Assembly (NCBI GenBank): GCA_963732695.1
Contig: CAVTAP010000016.1
Span: 1-64,000, forward strand
DNA length: 64,000 bases
Direction of reading: 5' to 3'
Source: CADEDH01 sp963732695
Lineage (GTDB): Bacteria > Actinomycetota > Acidimicrobiia > Acidimicrobiales > SZUA-35
Shown here: positions 17,376-26,050 of the stretch, in pieces
Numbering within the stretch: position 1 is the stretch's first letter
Layout: each line of letters opens with the position of its first letter
The notes under the pieces: generated by a model
What the model was told of the DNA's origin: nothing
What the model saw: only the letters and a program-made list of their open reading frames with translations
Databases searched by the model: none
Position numbers and translations under genes: made by a program

Positions 17376-18785
17376 TCAGGCCCTTGTAGCCGTTGTGATC
17401 GCCTCGTAGCGACGGAGTGCCTCCTTGCGCTCGGCGTCGTGCTCCACCACGGGATACGGGTAGCCCAGCGGCATCCCCTTCGGGTCGTCCCACGGGTGGT
17501 GGACGTACCGATCGGCCACGCCGGCCAGTTCCGGCACCCACCGCCGCACATAGCGACCGTCGGGGTCGAAACGCTGGGCCTGGCTCACCGGGTTGAAGAT
17601 GCGGAAGTAGGGGGCGGCGTCGGTGCCGGTGCCCGCCACCCACTGCCAGCCGTGGTTGTTGTTGGCCAGATCACCGTCCACCAGGTGGCGCATGAACCAC
17701 CGGGCGCCCCGGGTCCAGTCGAGGTGGAGGTCCTTGACCAGGAAGCTGGCCGTGATCAGCCGTACCCGGTTGTGCATCCAGCCGGTGGCGGCCAGCTCCC
17801 GCATACCGGCGTCGACGATGGGGTAGCCGGTGCGGCCCTCGGCCCAGGCCTCGAACCGGCCGTCGGCCTCCGGGCCTTCGTCGAGCTCCATGGCCGCCAT
17901 CTTGGGCTGGTAGGCCAGCCGGGCCGTCTCGGGCCGGGCGAACAGCACGTCGGCGTAGAACTCGCGCCAGGCCAGCTGGCGGGCGTAGGCCTGGGGGCCG
18001 GGCTCAGGGCCGAGCCGGGCCAGGATCTGGCGGGGGTGGATCGTGCCCCAGCGGAGGTGGACCGAGAGCCGGGACGTGCCGGGCTCGGCCGGGAAGTCCC
18101 GGTGGTCTTTGTAGCCCTGCACCGGCCCGGCCAGGAAGGCGTCGAGCTGGTCGAGGGCGGCCTCGGGCCCGGCGGTGGCCGGGGTCCAGTGGGGCTCCTC
18201 CCCGCCGGCGCCACCCCGACCGGCGGAGTCGGCGGCGATCGAGGCCGGATCGGCGAGGGGGTGGCCGGCGGCGTCGGGCGCCAGCCAGGTCACGGCGGGG
18301 GTGGAGGTGGGGGCGTCCCAGCCCTGGGCCTGCCACGCCTTGTGGAACGGGGTGAACACCTGGAACGGAGTACCGCCGCCGGTGTGCAGGGTGCCCGGGG
18401 CCACGGCGTAGGGCGTGTCGACGGTCTCCAGCCGACGACCGTCGGCGGCCAGGGCGGCGGCCACCGCCTCGTCCCGGCGCCGGCCGTAGGGCCCGAAATC
18501 GGCGGTGACGACCACCGCTTCGGCGTCAACGGCGGCCGCCACCTCCGGCACCACCTGGGCCGGATCGCCGGCCACGAGGGCCACCTGAGCGCCGGTCAGC
18601 TCCTGCAGGGCGCCGAGGGCGGCGGCCAGGAACCGGCGGCGGGGCGGGCCGGCCGGCTCCAGCAGAGCGGGGTCGAGCACGTAGAGGGCCAGCACCGGGC
18701 CGCCCGAGCGGGCAGCGGCGGCCAGTGCCGGATGGTCGTCGAGCCGCAGATCGCGGCGGAACCAGCAGACGGTGGGGCGGGTCAC
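17376..18785 (-). CDS. phr: Deoxyribodipyrimidine photolyase
   Basis: A flavoprotein that repairs cyclobutane pyrimidine dimers with light. The N-terminal antenna domain begins WFRRDLRLDDHPAL. The C-terminal FAD domain shows RVRLITASFLVKDLHLDW, GARWFMRHLVDGDLANNN and HGWQWVAGTGTDAAPYFRIFNP, the signature of class I CPD photolyases. It is 469 residues. The gene is not operonic with hrcA; its stop is 46 bp upstream of hrcA. Confidence 0.92.
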   Translation of the reverse strand: MTRPTVCWFRRDLRLDDHPALAAAARSGGPVLALYVLDPALLEPAGPPRRRFLAAALGALQELTGAQVALVAGDPAQVVPEVAAAVDAEAVVVTADFGPYGRRRDEAVAAALAADGRRLETVDTPYAVAPGTLHTGGGTPFQVFTPFHKAWQAQGWDAPTSTPAVTWLAPDAAGHPLADPASIAADSAGRGGAGGEEPHWTPATAGPEAALDQLDAFLAGPVQGYKDHRDFPAEPGTSRLSVHLRWGTIHPRQILARLGPEPGPQAYARQLAWREFYADVLFARPETARLAYQPKMAAMELDEGPEADGRFEAWAEGRTGYPIVDAGMRELAATGWMHNRVRLITASFLVKDLHLDWTRGARWFMRHLVDGDLANNNHGWQWVAGTGTDAAPYFRIFNPVSQAQRFDPDGRYVRRWVPELAGVADRYVHHPWDDPKGMPLGYPYPVVEHDAERKEALRRYEAITTATRA

Positions 18786-18835
18786 GGCCGCAGTGTGCCA
18801 GCTCCGCCCGACCGAAGGCCCAACCAGGAGCCGGT

Positions 18836-18873
18836 TCGCCGAAGGCGAACCTGAAGCAACCCGAAGGGTTGCC
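18836..18873. terminator. Double hairpin between lepA and phr
   Basis: Two adjacent perfect hairpins follow the lepA stop on the minus strand: GCAACCC/GGGTTGC (7 bp, loop TTC) and GGTTCGCC/GGCGAACC (8 bp, loop TTC). There is no T tract. They may terminate lepA, and they resemble the element at 21089-21146. Confidence 0.6.
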
Positions 18874-20667
18874 CTAGTCGTCGAGGCGGAGGGCGCGGAT
18901 GAAGGTGTCGGGCGGGATCTCCACCCGGCCGATCGACTTCATCCGCTTCTTGCCTTCCTTCTGCTTCTTGAGCAGCTTGTTCTTCCGGGTGATGTCGCCG
19001 CCGTAGAGCTTCTCGGTCACGTCCTTGCGGAAGGCCCGCACGGTCTCCCGAGCGATGATCCGGCCGCCGATGGCGGCCTGGATCGGCACCTCGAACTGCT
19101 GGCGGGGGATGATCGACTTCAGCTTCTCGGTGGTGCGCCGCCCGTACTCGAAGGCGTTGTCCCGGTGCACGATGGTGGAGAAGGCGTCGACCTGCTCCCC
19201 GTTGAACAGCAGGTCCACCCGCACCAGGTCGCCCTGGCGGTACTCGCCGGGCTCGTAGTCCAGGCTGGCGTAGCCCTGGCTGCGGCTCTTCAGCTGGTCG
19301 AAGAAGTCGACCACCACGTCGGCCAGGGGCAGGTCGTACACCAGCTCGAGGCGCTCGGGCGACAGGTACTCCATCTTCACCATCTGGCCCCGCCGCTTCT
19401 GGCACAGCTCCATCAGGGTGCCGGTGTAGCTCGACGGGGTGATCATCGAGGCCCGGACGTAGGGCTCCTCGATGCGGCGCCAGTCTCCCGAGGGGGGTAG
19501 GACGGAGGGATTGTCGATCACCCGCTCTTCCCCGCCGTTCATCGTGATCCGGTACTTCACCGAGGGGCTGGTGGCGATCAGGTTCAGGTCGAACTCGCGC
19601 TCCAGGCGCTCCCGCACGATCTCCATGTGGAGCAGGCCGAGGAAGCCGCAGCGGAACCCGAAGCCGAGCGCGGTGGACGTCTCGGGCTCGAAGGTGAAGC
19701 TGCCGTCGTCGAGGCGGAGCTTGTCGAGCGCGTCGCGGAAATCCTCGTAGTCGTCGCCGTCGACCGGGTACAGGCCGCAGAACACCATCGGCTGGGGTTC
19801 CCGGTACCCCTCCAACGGGGTCTGCGCCGGGCGGGACGCCACCGTGATCGTCTCACCGGCCCGGGCCTGGCGGACGTCCTTGATGCCGGAGATGAGATAG
19901 CCCACCTCCCCCGCACCAAGCGACTTCACCGGCGTGGGGGACGGGGTGCGCACACCGATCTCGTCGGCGTCGTACGTCGTGCCGGCCTGCATGAACAGGA
20001 TCTTGTCGCCGGAGCGGAGCCGGCCGTTGACCACCCGGATGCTGGAGATCACGCCCCGGTAGGTGTCGAAGTGACTGTCGAAGATCAGGGCCTGAAGGGG
20101 GGCGTCCTCGACGCCGGCGGGGGCCGGGATCCGGTCGATCACGGCCTTGAGCAGGTCTTCGACACCCTGTCCGGTCTTGGCCGAGATGGGCAGGATCTCC
20201 GCCGCCGGGATGCCGAGCACCTGCTCGATCTCGGCCGCGTAACGGTCGGGGTCGGCCGCCGGGAGGTCGATCTTGTTGAGGGCGGCCACGATCTCCAGGT
20301 CGCTCTCCAGAGCCAGGTAGGTGTTGGCCAGTGTCTGGGCCTCGATGCCCTGGGCGGCGTCGACCACCAGGATCACGCCCTCGCAGGCGGCCAGCGATCG
20401 GCTCACCTCGTAGCCGAAGTCCACGTGGCCCGGAGTGTCGATCAGGTTGATGACGTAGCCCTGGTACTCGAGCTTCACGCTCTGGAGCTTGATCGTGATG
20501 CCCCGCTCGCGTTCGAGGTCCATCGAGTCGAGGTACTGGTCGCGCATGTCCCGGGCCTCGACGGCGCCGCACAGCTCGAGCAGGCGATCGGCCAGCGTCG
20601 ACTTGCCGTGGTCGATGTGGGCGATGATGGCGATGTTGCGTATGCGTGAGGGGTCGACCGGAAGCAT
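18874..20667 (-). CDS. lepA: Elongation factor 4 (LepA)
   Basis: A ribosome-bound translational GTPase that back-translocates or rescues stalled ribosomes. G1 is AHIDHGKST, then ERERGITIK (G2), DTPGHVDF (G3) and NKIDLP (G4), followed by domains II, III and V and the LepA-specific C-terminal domain with GGDITRKNKLLKKQKEGKKRMK. At 597 residues it is full length. It is divergent from rpsT, 102 bp apart, a conserved neighbour pair. Confidence 0.97.
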   Translation of the reverse strand: MLPVDPSRIRNIAIIAHIDHGKSTLADRLLELCGAVEARDMRDQYLDSMDLERERGITIKLQSVKLEYQGYVINLIDTPGHVDFGYEVSRSLAACEGVILVVDAAQGIEAQTLANTYLALESDLEIVAALNKIDLPAADPDRYAAEIEQVLGIPAAEILPISAKTGQGVEDLLKAVIDRIPAPAGVEDAPLQALIFDSHFDTYRGVISSIRVVNGRLRSGDKILFMQAGTTYDADEIGVRTPSPTPVKSLGAGEVGYLISGIKDVRQARAGETITVASRPAQTPLEGYREPQPMVFCGLYPVDGDDYEDFRDALDKLRLDDGSFTFEPETSTALGFGFRCGFLGLLHMEIVRERLEREFDLNLIATSPSVKYRITMNGGEERVIDNPSVLPPSGDWRRIEEPYVRASMITPSSYTGTLMELCQKRRGQMVKMEYLSPERLELVYDLPLADVVVDFFDQLKSRSQGYASLDYEPGEYRQGDLVRVDLLFNGEQVDAFSTIVHRDNAFEYGRRTTEKLKSIIPRQQFEVPIQAAIGGRIIARETVRAFRKDVTEKLYGGDITRKNKLLKKQKEGKKRMKSIGRVEIPPDTFIRALRLDD

Positions 20668-20769
20668 TGTCCTTCCAACCTACCGGGACCTGCGGCCTGG
20701 TGGGTGGGCCCGGGCCGTCAGGCCGCTATCCTCAACAGGTCCTTCGCTAGCCGTTTTGAGGAATCCTTC

Positions 20770-21036
20770 GTGGCCAACATCAAGAGCCAGATCAAGCGCA
20801 ACCGCCAGAACGAGAAGCGTCGTCTGCGCAATCGGGCTGTACGGGCCGAGCTCGGCACCCGGCAGAAGGCGGCGGTGGCAGCGGTCGGCACCGAGACCGA
20901 GGCCGACGCTCTGCGTCTCGCCATCAAGAAGATCGACAAGGCGGCCACCAAGGGTGTGCTGCACAGGAACCAGGCCGCTCGCAAGAAGAGCCGGCTGATG
21001 GCCCGGGTCCGGGCTCTGGCCACCGCCGAGGGCTGA
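20770..21036 (+). CDS. rpsT: 30S ribosomal protein S20
   Basis: S20 binds 16S rRNA early in 30S assembly. With GTG 20770 the product is 88 residues, beginning VANIKSQIKRNRQNEKRRLRN and ending in a basic helix (NQAARKKSRLMARVRAL), standard for S20. A longer in-frame reading from 20704 exists but adds residues unlike S20. Confidence 0.96.
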   Translation: MANIKSQIKRNRQNEKRRLRNRAVRAELGTRQKAAVAAVGTETEADALRLAIKKIDKAATKGVLHRNQAARKKSRLMARVRALATAEG

Positions 21037-21088
21037 TCGCCGCGCGACCCGGCCCGCGGGCCGGCGAGCCGCTTCCCGTCCCGGTCAG

Positions 21089-21146
21089 GGGTTCGCCGTA
21101 GGCGAACGTGTTCGCCTACGGCGAACCCGAGGAACCCGAAGGGTTC
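21089..21146. terminator. Large hairpin plus small hairpin between rpsT and hydrolase
   Basis: A perfect 19-bp inverted repeat (21089-21107 with 21110-21128) has only a 2-nt spacer; its arm reads GGGTTCGCCGTAGGCGAAC. It is followed by GAACCC-GAA-GGGTTC at 21132-21146. It sits between convergent genes and probably serves as a bidirectional terminator. Confidence 0.65.
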
Positions 21147-22029
21147 ACTTGACCGGGACGATGCGCGTCAGGAAGTCGATGACGGCGGTGGCGAAAATGT
21201 CGTTGCGGTCGCCGGCCACCATATGGGCGGCGTCGGTGACGTTCACGTACTCGGCGTGGGGCACGAGGGCCAGGAAGGCCTGGGCCCCCGCCTCGTCGAG
21301 CACGTCCGACAACCCGCCCCGTACCAGCAGGGTGGGCACCGTGAGGTTGCGGGAGCAGTCCTCCATGTGACGGGTGCGGGCCCGCATCTCCTCGGGGGTG
21401 ATACTGCGGCGACGGAACCGGGGGTCCCAGTGCCAGCGGTACTTGCCGTCGGGGGCGAGGCGGATGTTCTTGGCCAGCCCGTCGAGGTTGCGGGGCCGTT
21501 TGCGGTGGGGCTGGTAGTTGGCGATGGCCTCAGCGACCTCTTCCAACGAGTCGAAGCCGTCGGGCTTCTGGCCCATGAACTCGCCGATCTTCTTCGTGCC
21601 CTCGGGCCGGATGCGGGGGGCGATGTCGACCAGCACCAGGCCCCCGCCCTCCAACCGGCCCTCGCCCAGTGCGGCCAGGCTGGTGTTGCCCCCCATGGAC
21701 GCACCCACCAGCACCGGCGGGGCGGCCGGGGCGAGATGCTCCACCACCCGGATCAGATCGTCGACCATGGCGCTGCGGTCGTAGTTGCCGTCGGCCGCCC
21801 ATTCGGAGTCTCCGTGGCCCCGGGCGTCGAACGCGACGGCGTGGTAACCGGACAGGCCGAGGGTCTCGCCCGTCCCCCGCCAGGCGTGACGGGTTTGGCC
21901 GCCGCCGTGCTGCAGGATGATCAGGGGGCCGTTCGGGTCGCCCCACGAGTCGGCGGCCAGGCGCACGCCGGCGCCGTCCCAGTAGTGCATCGGGTCCGGT
22001 GCCCCCGGCAGACGTGCTCCAGCGCTCAC
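21145..22029 (-). CDS. Alpha/beta hydrolase
   Basis: An alpha/beta-hydrolase fold enzyme of 294 residues. The oxyanion region is LQHGGGQTRHAW, the nucleophile elbow is VGASMGG (GxSxG), the acid is likely the Asp in RGGLSDVL, and the His is in DAAHMVAGD. GTG 22029 is preferred because the residues LPGAPDP before the internal ATG 21990 look conserved in this group (my recollection, not tested). Substrate unknown. The stop overlaps the last bases of the rpsT-side hairpin. Confidence 0.82.
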   Translation of the reverse strand: MSAGARLPGAPDPMHYWDGAGVRLAADSWGDPNGPLIILQHGGGQTRHAWRGTGETLGLSGYHAVAFDARGHGDSEWAADGNYDRSAMVDDLIRVVEHLAPAAPPVLVGASMGGNTSLAALGEGRLEGGGLVLVDIAPRIRPEGTKKIGEFMGQKPDGFDSLEEVAEAIANYQPHRKRPRNLDGLAKNIRLAPDGKYRWHWDPRFRRRSITPEEMRARTRHMEDCSRNLTVPTLLVRGGLSDVLDEAGAQAFLALVPHAEYVNVTDAAHMVAGDRNDIFATAVIDFLTRIVPVK

Positions 22030-22076
22030 CCGCCCGACCCTAGTGCGGAACCGGCGGCCGTACCGATCTGACGGCC

Positions 22077-23081
22077 TCAGCGGCTGAGGCGGGCCAGGCG
22101 GGCGACGAGGACCTCGAGGGTGGTGTGGTCGGGCACGGCGCTGGCCCCCCGCACGTCGAGATCGGCCTGGGCCAGCAGGCCGACCACCGATGCCAGCCGT
22201 TCCGACCCGAGCCGTCGTGACAGGGTCAGCGCCTTGCGGGCCGGGAACGTGGACCCGGTGAGGCCGAGGTGGGCGGCGGCCGAGCGCTCGTCGCCCACGG
22301 GGGCCCCGTCGAGGCCGAGGGCCCGCTGGTAGTGACCGTGCAACGTGGCCAGCACCTGCAGAGCGTGGCGGCTGCCGCCCTGGGTCATGCGCTGGAGCTT
22401 GTCGAGCGCACCGGGTATGTCGCCCGAATCGATGGCGTCGGTCAGATCCCACGGCGGCACGTCGGACGCCGGGCCCAGGAACGGCTCGACGTCGGACGCC
22501 GTCAGGCGGGCGCCGTCGCCGAAGGTGGAGTGGAGGATGGCCAGCAGCGGCTCGGCCCGGCCAACGTCGTCGCCCAGCTGCTCGGTGATCAGGTTCTTGG
22601 CTGCGGCATCGAGCTTGACCGGCGCCGTGCTGAGCCGCTCGGCCAGGAGCCCCTTGCGCCCGGCCCCGGAGGGGGCGGCGTCGATCTCCTCGGCCCCCGC
22701 CGTCTTCACCGCGTCCTTCAGCGACTTGGGCATCGCCCCCAGCCGGGCCGAGGCGGCGCCCCGCTCCCACACCAGCACGAGGTCGTTGTCGGGCAGGGGG
22801 TCGGCCATCAGCGCCACCAGGGGCGCCACCTGATCAGCGCGGGTGAACAGGCCGAGGTTGCGGCCGATCACCACCCGGCGGCTGGTGAGGAACGGCGGAG
22901 TATGGGCGGCGTTGACCAGCGGCGTGAGGTCGGGCTCACCGCCCTCGGCGCTGTACTGGGCCTCCGCCACCTCCTCCACCATCAGCGAGCGATCGCCCTC
23001 GCCCACCAACTCGTTGACCACCCGCCGCAGAGCCTGGGCCACCAGGGTGGCGTCGTCCCCCTTGATCACGAGCATCACCAT
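22077..23081 (-). CDS. holA: DNA polymerase III subunit delta (HolA)
   Basis: The clamp-loader delta subunit that opens the beta clamp. The protein begins MVMLVIKGDDATLVAQALRRVV, has RRVVIGRNLG and a degenerate AAA+ fold, and ends in the helical collar domain (LGSERLASVVGLLAQADLDVRG). It is 334 residues from ATG 23081. It follows comEC by 10 bp, and comEA-comEC-holA is the usual order in many bacteria. Confidence 0.9.
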   Translation of the reverse strand: MVMLVIKGDDATLVAQALRRVVNELVGEGDRSLMVEEVAEAQYSAEGGEPDLTPLVNAAHTPPFLTSRRVVIGRNLGLFTRADQVAPLVALMADPLPDNDLVLVWERGAASARLGAMPKSLKDAVKTAGAEEIDAAPSGAGRKGLLAERLSTAPVKLDAAAKNLITEQLGDDVGRAEPLLAILHSTFGDGARLTASDVEPFLGPASDVPPWDLTDAIDSGDIPGALDKLQRMTQGGSRHALQVLATLHGHYQRALGLDGAPVGDERSAAAHLGLTGSTFPARKALTLSRRLGSERLASVVGLLAQADLDVRGASAVPDHTTLEVLVARLARLSR

Positions 23082-23091
23082 CGATCGGAAC

Positions 23092-25020
23092 CTACCCGCC
23101 GCCGGTGACGGTGAGACGGCTGCCATCGGGGGCCACGGTGAGCAGGCCGGCCGCCGTGGGGAGGCGGAGCGGCTGGCCCACCGTCCTCGCTCCCCGGATG
23201 CGGTGCCGGGGCGGGGCCAGCACCGCGCCAGCGGCGCTGACGTCGGTCACCCCGGCCACGGCGTCGGCCGCCCGGGCGCCGCCCCGGGTGGCGATCACCA
23301 CGTCGATCCGGCCGATCCGGTGAGCCAGCAGGGCGTCGAGCAGGTCGTCACCGGCGTCCGGGCCGAGCACCAGCACCGAGGGCCGGCCCGCCCCACCCGG
23401 TACCCACCAGCCGTCGCCGGCCAGCGCCGTGGGGTGGCCGGGCGGGTGGGGCACGGCGGTTGCCCCCACCACCACCGCCGCCGTCAACGCCGCGGCCACC
23501 ACCACGGGTACCGCTGTCACCACGAGCCGGCCGGGCTCGATGGCACCAGCGGTGACAATCCAACGCCTGGTGCCACGGCTGGCCACGGATCGGGCCCCGA
23601 CGGCCACCGCCACCAGGGCGACGACAGCCACTCCGTGCCTCGCGTCGAGCAGCGGCAACGGCAGGCGGGTGGCCCAGCCGGCCACCGCGTCGAGCCACCA
23701 CACGAGGGCGGCGGCCGGGGCCTGGACGGCGACCCCCGCCGGATGGGGCAGCGCGCCGGCCACCACCCCGACCGACAGGCCCCAGGTCATCACCGCCCCG
23801 GCGGCCCAGCCCGCCAGGAGGTTGGCCGGAACCGACGCCAGCGACACCGGCCCGAAGCGGCCCACCAGCAGTGGTGCCACGGCCAGCTGGGCGGCCAGGG
23901 TGATGGCCAACGCCTCGGCCACCGGCGCCGGGCCGGGAATGCGGGCGGCCAGGGCCGGGCCCAGCAGGAGGATCCCGGCCGACGCCGCCACCGAGAGCTG
24001 GAACCCCACCGAGTAGACGAGGAACGGGTCGACCAACACGAGCCCGGCCACCGCCAGGGCCAGGAGGCGGCGACCGCTCTGGGGCCGCCCCGTGGTGGCC
24101 GCCCAGGCGGCCAATCCGGCGGTCGCCGTGGCCCGCAGCACCGACGGCTCGGCCCGGGTGGCGGCGGCGAATCCGGCCAGCAGCACCACGGTGAGGGCGA
24201 AGCGGCTCCGGCGGCCGGCGGCCAGGAGCAGCGGGCGGGCCACGGCCAGCAGGAAGGCCACGTTCTGGCCCGACACGGCGAGCAGGTGGGACAACCCGGC
24301 GGCCCGGAACCGGGCCCGCTGGCCGGCCGGTTGCAGCCGGTCGTCGCCGATGACGAGGCCCAGGTACAGGGGCCGCCGCCCCTCGGGCAGGAGGTCGGCC
24401 CCGGCCACCACCGCCCGGCGGGCCCGTTCCACCAGGGCCCGGGGGCCGCCCGGGTGGCGGGGCGGACCTACCTCGGCCACCGCCAGCCGGCCCACGAGGT
24501 GGCGGGCCCGGGCCCAGTCGTCGCCGGCCAGCGGCGTGAGGCGACCCGATACCGGTACCCGGTCGCCGGCGGTCAACCGGGACAACCCGGCCCCGGCCGA
24601 GCCGTAGGCCCAGGCGTCGAGCCGGCGGCCGTCGGCCAGACGCACCTCGGCGTGCCAACCGGCTCCCGACGGCGCCGGGTCGGTGATGAGGGCGACGGTG
24701 GCCGCCAGCGGGCCACCATCCACCGGCCGGTAGGCCGCCTCCGAGGCGGCGCCCCGGGCCGCGCCGCAGGCCAGGGCGGCGGCCAGCACCAGCGCCGGAC
24801 GCCGGGCGGCCAGACCCGTTGCCGCCAGCGCCACGCCTGCCAGGAGCGGCACCGGTACGGCCAGACGGGCTCCGGCCCATACCAGGCCCGACAGCAGCAG
24901 CACCTGCCAGTCGGCGAGGTGGCGCTCCGCTCCCCGGCCCTCCCGCTCGTCCCCCTCCTCCGCCCCGCTTCCCGGGCCGGCGGCCAGCTCAGCCCGTGAC
25001 ACGTCGCCAAACCGTGACAC
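23092..25020 (-). CDS. comEC: ComEC/Rec2-family DNA-uptake channel, degenerate C-terminal domain
   Basis: The inner-membrane channel that takes up single-stranded DNA during transformation. The protein is about 642 residues. It has an N-terminal DUF4131-like part, then the multi-helix competence domain with GLVIGDDRLQPAGQRARFRAAGLSHLLAVSGQNVAF, and a C-terminal stretch where a metallo-beta-lactamase-like domain is expected. There I see DVVIATRGGARAAD in place of the HxHxDH metal motif, so the nuclease-like site appears lost. Start uncertain: three in-frame GTG codons (25038, 25020, 25002) sit in a small repeat; 25020 is just after the comEA stop. Confidence 0.85.
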   Translation of the reverse strand: MSRFGDVSRAELAAGPGSGAEEGDEREGRGAERHLADWQVLLLSGLVWAGARLAVPVPLLAGVALAATGLAARRPALVLAAALACGAARGAASEAAYRPVDGGPLAATVALITDPAPSGAGWHAEVRLADGRRLDAWAYGSAGAGLSRLTAGDRVPVSGRLTPLAGDDWARARHLVGRLAVAEVGPPRHPGGPRALVERARRAVVAGADLLPEGRRPLYLGLVIGDDRLQPAGQRARFRAAGLSHLLAVSGQNVAFLLAVARPLLLAAGRRSRFALTVVLLAGFAAATRAEPSVLRATATAGLAAWAATTGRPQSGRRLLALAVAGLVLVDPFLVYSVGFQLSVAASAGILLLGPALAARIPGPAPVAEALAITLAAQLAVAPLLVGRFGPVSLASVPANLLAGWAAGAVMTWGLSVGVVAGALPHPAGVAVQAPAAALVWWLDAVAGWATRLPLPLLDARHGVAVVALVAVAVGARSVASRGTRRWIVTAGAIEPGRLVVTAVPVVVAAALTAAVVVGATAVPHPPGHPTALAGDGWWVPGGAGRPSVLVLGPDAGDDLLDALLAHRIGRIDVVIATRGGARAADAVAGVTDVSAAGAVLAPPRHRIRGARTVGQPLRLPTAAGLLTVAPDGSRLTVTGGG

Positions 25021-25038
25021 GTCGTCAGATCGTGACAC
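24995..25038. repeat. Three-copy 18-bp periodic repeat at the comEA/comEC junction
   Basis: CGTGACAC occurs at 24995, 25013 and 25031 with an 18-bp period, spanning the comEA stop and the candidate comEC starts. On the minus strand each copy offers a GTG codon, so it decides which comEC start is possible. Confidence 0.65.
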
Positions 25039-25882
25039 GGTCGGCCAGGGAGCCCAGCTTGGCCGGGCCGATGCCGGGGACGTCGAGCAGGTCGTCGATC
25101 CGCTTGAACGGCCCGTGGTCGGTGCGCCAGGTGACGATGGCGGCGGCCAGCGAGGGCCCGATGCCGGGCAGTTGCTCCAACTCCGCCGCCGTGGCCCGGT
25201 TGAGGTCGACCACCGTGGGAGCCGGCGGTGCGCCGGCCCCTCCCCCACCGGGCCCGATCGGCGCCGGGCTGACGGGGCTCGGCACCGTCTCACCCTGGTG
25301 GGGTACCCGAACCTGCACGCCGTCGCCCAGCGGGGCAGCCAGGTTGAGCTGATCGAGGTCGGCGTCGTCGGCCACCCCGCCCGCCGCATCGATGGCGTCG
25401 ACCACCCGGGCTCCGGCCGCCAGATGCACGATCCCGGGCCGGGTCACGGCGCCGGCCACGTGCACGATCAGGTCGGGCGGCGGCGCTGCCCCGGTGCCGG
25501 GCGAGGCGGTCCCGGGCCCGGCGCCTCCCGGCCCGGGGCTGACGGCCTCCGGCCCCCCCAGCTGATCGGCCCCGCTCCCCGGCCCGCCGCCTCCGACGCC
25601 GCCGGTGGCCAGCGGCCCCGGGGCGGGCGCCGGAGCGGAGGCGAACGGGATCGCCCCGTCGATCGGGCCGGCCGAGGACGCTCGACCGAACCACCAGCCG
25701 AGGGCGACGATCACAGCCACGGTCACTCCGGCCCCGAGCAGGACCCGGGGCCGGTCCCGCCACGAGACGGCCAGGTCGAAGGAGCGCAGCAGACGCTCCA
25801 TGAGGGGGATCCGGTCCCACGGGTCGCGGCCCGGGTCAGGCCCGATGGCGGGGGGCTTGTGCGCAGTAGCGGCAGCCGTCAT
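25025..25882 (-). CDS. comEA: Competence protein ComEA (SLBB + helix-hairpin-helix)
   Basis: A membrane-anchored DNA receptor for transformation. ATG 25882 follows GGAAGGAC and gives 285 residues. There is one membrane helix near residues 48-68 (LLGAGVTVAVIVALGWWF), a Pro/Gly linker, an SLBB domain (IVHVAGAVTRPGIVHLAAGARVVDAI), a second Pro linker, and two C-terminal helix-hairpin-helix motifs (VDLNRATAAELEQLPGIG ... DLLDVPGIGPAKLG). It is immediately upstream of comEC. Confidence 0.93.
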   Translation of the reverse strand: MTAAATAHKPPAIGPDPGRDPWDRIPLMERLLRSFDLAVSWRDRPRVLLGAGVTVAVIVALGWWFGRASSAGPIDGAIPFASAPAPAPGPLATGGVGGGGPGSGADQLGGPEAVSPGPGGAGPGTASPGTGAAPPPDLIVHVAGAVTRPGIVHLAAGARVVDAIDAAGGVADDADLDQLNLAAPLGDGVQVRVPHQGETVPSPVSPAPIGPGGGGAGAPPAPTVVDLNRATAAELEQLPGIGPSLAAAIVTWRTDHGPFKRIDDLLDVPGIGPAKLGSLADRVTI

Positions 25883-25989
25883 GGTCGCCGTCCTTCCAAA
25901 CCGGCCGGCCACAGCGACGTGACCGGGAACTCGGGTTCAGGGGGAAGGAGGGGGCGACTGACGCGTCACCCGCTGAGCCGAAGCCTGGG

Positions 25990-26036
25990 TGTCCCCTTCG
26001 GGACCTCGAGATTTCGCCTGCGAGCGAAACTCTAGC
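25990..26036. terminator. Hairpins downstream of the thioredoxin-TPR gene
   Basis: A GTCCC-CTTC-GGGAC hairpin (25991-26004) is followed by an imperfect stem around TTTCGC/GCGAAA (26013-26030). Both lie in the 168-bp gap between the thioredoxin-TPR stop and comEA. No gene is seen in the gap. Confidence 0.45.
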
Positions 26037-26050
26037 GGCGGCCGGTCACG

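Noticed and set aside
16300..17380. CIRCE operator for HrcA near hrcA/dnaJ
   Set aside because: No TTAGCACTC-N9-GAGTGCTAA or close variant is visible in the gaps around hrcA.
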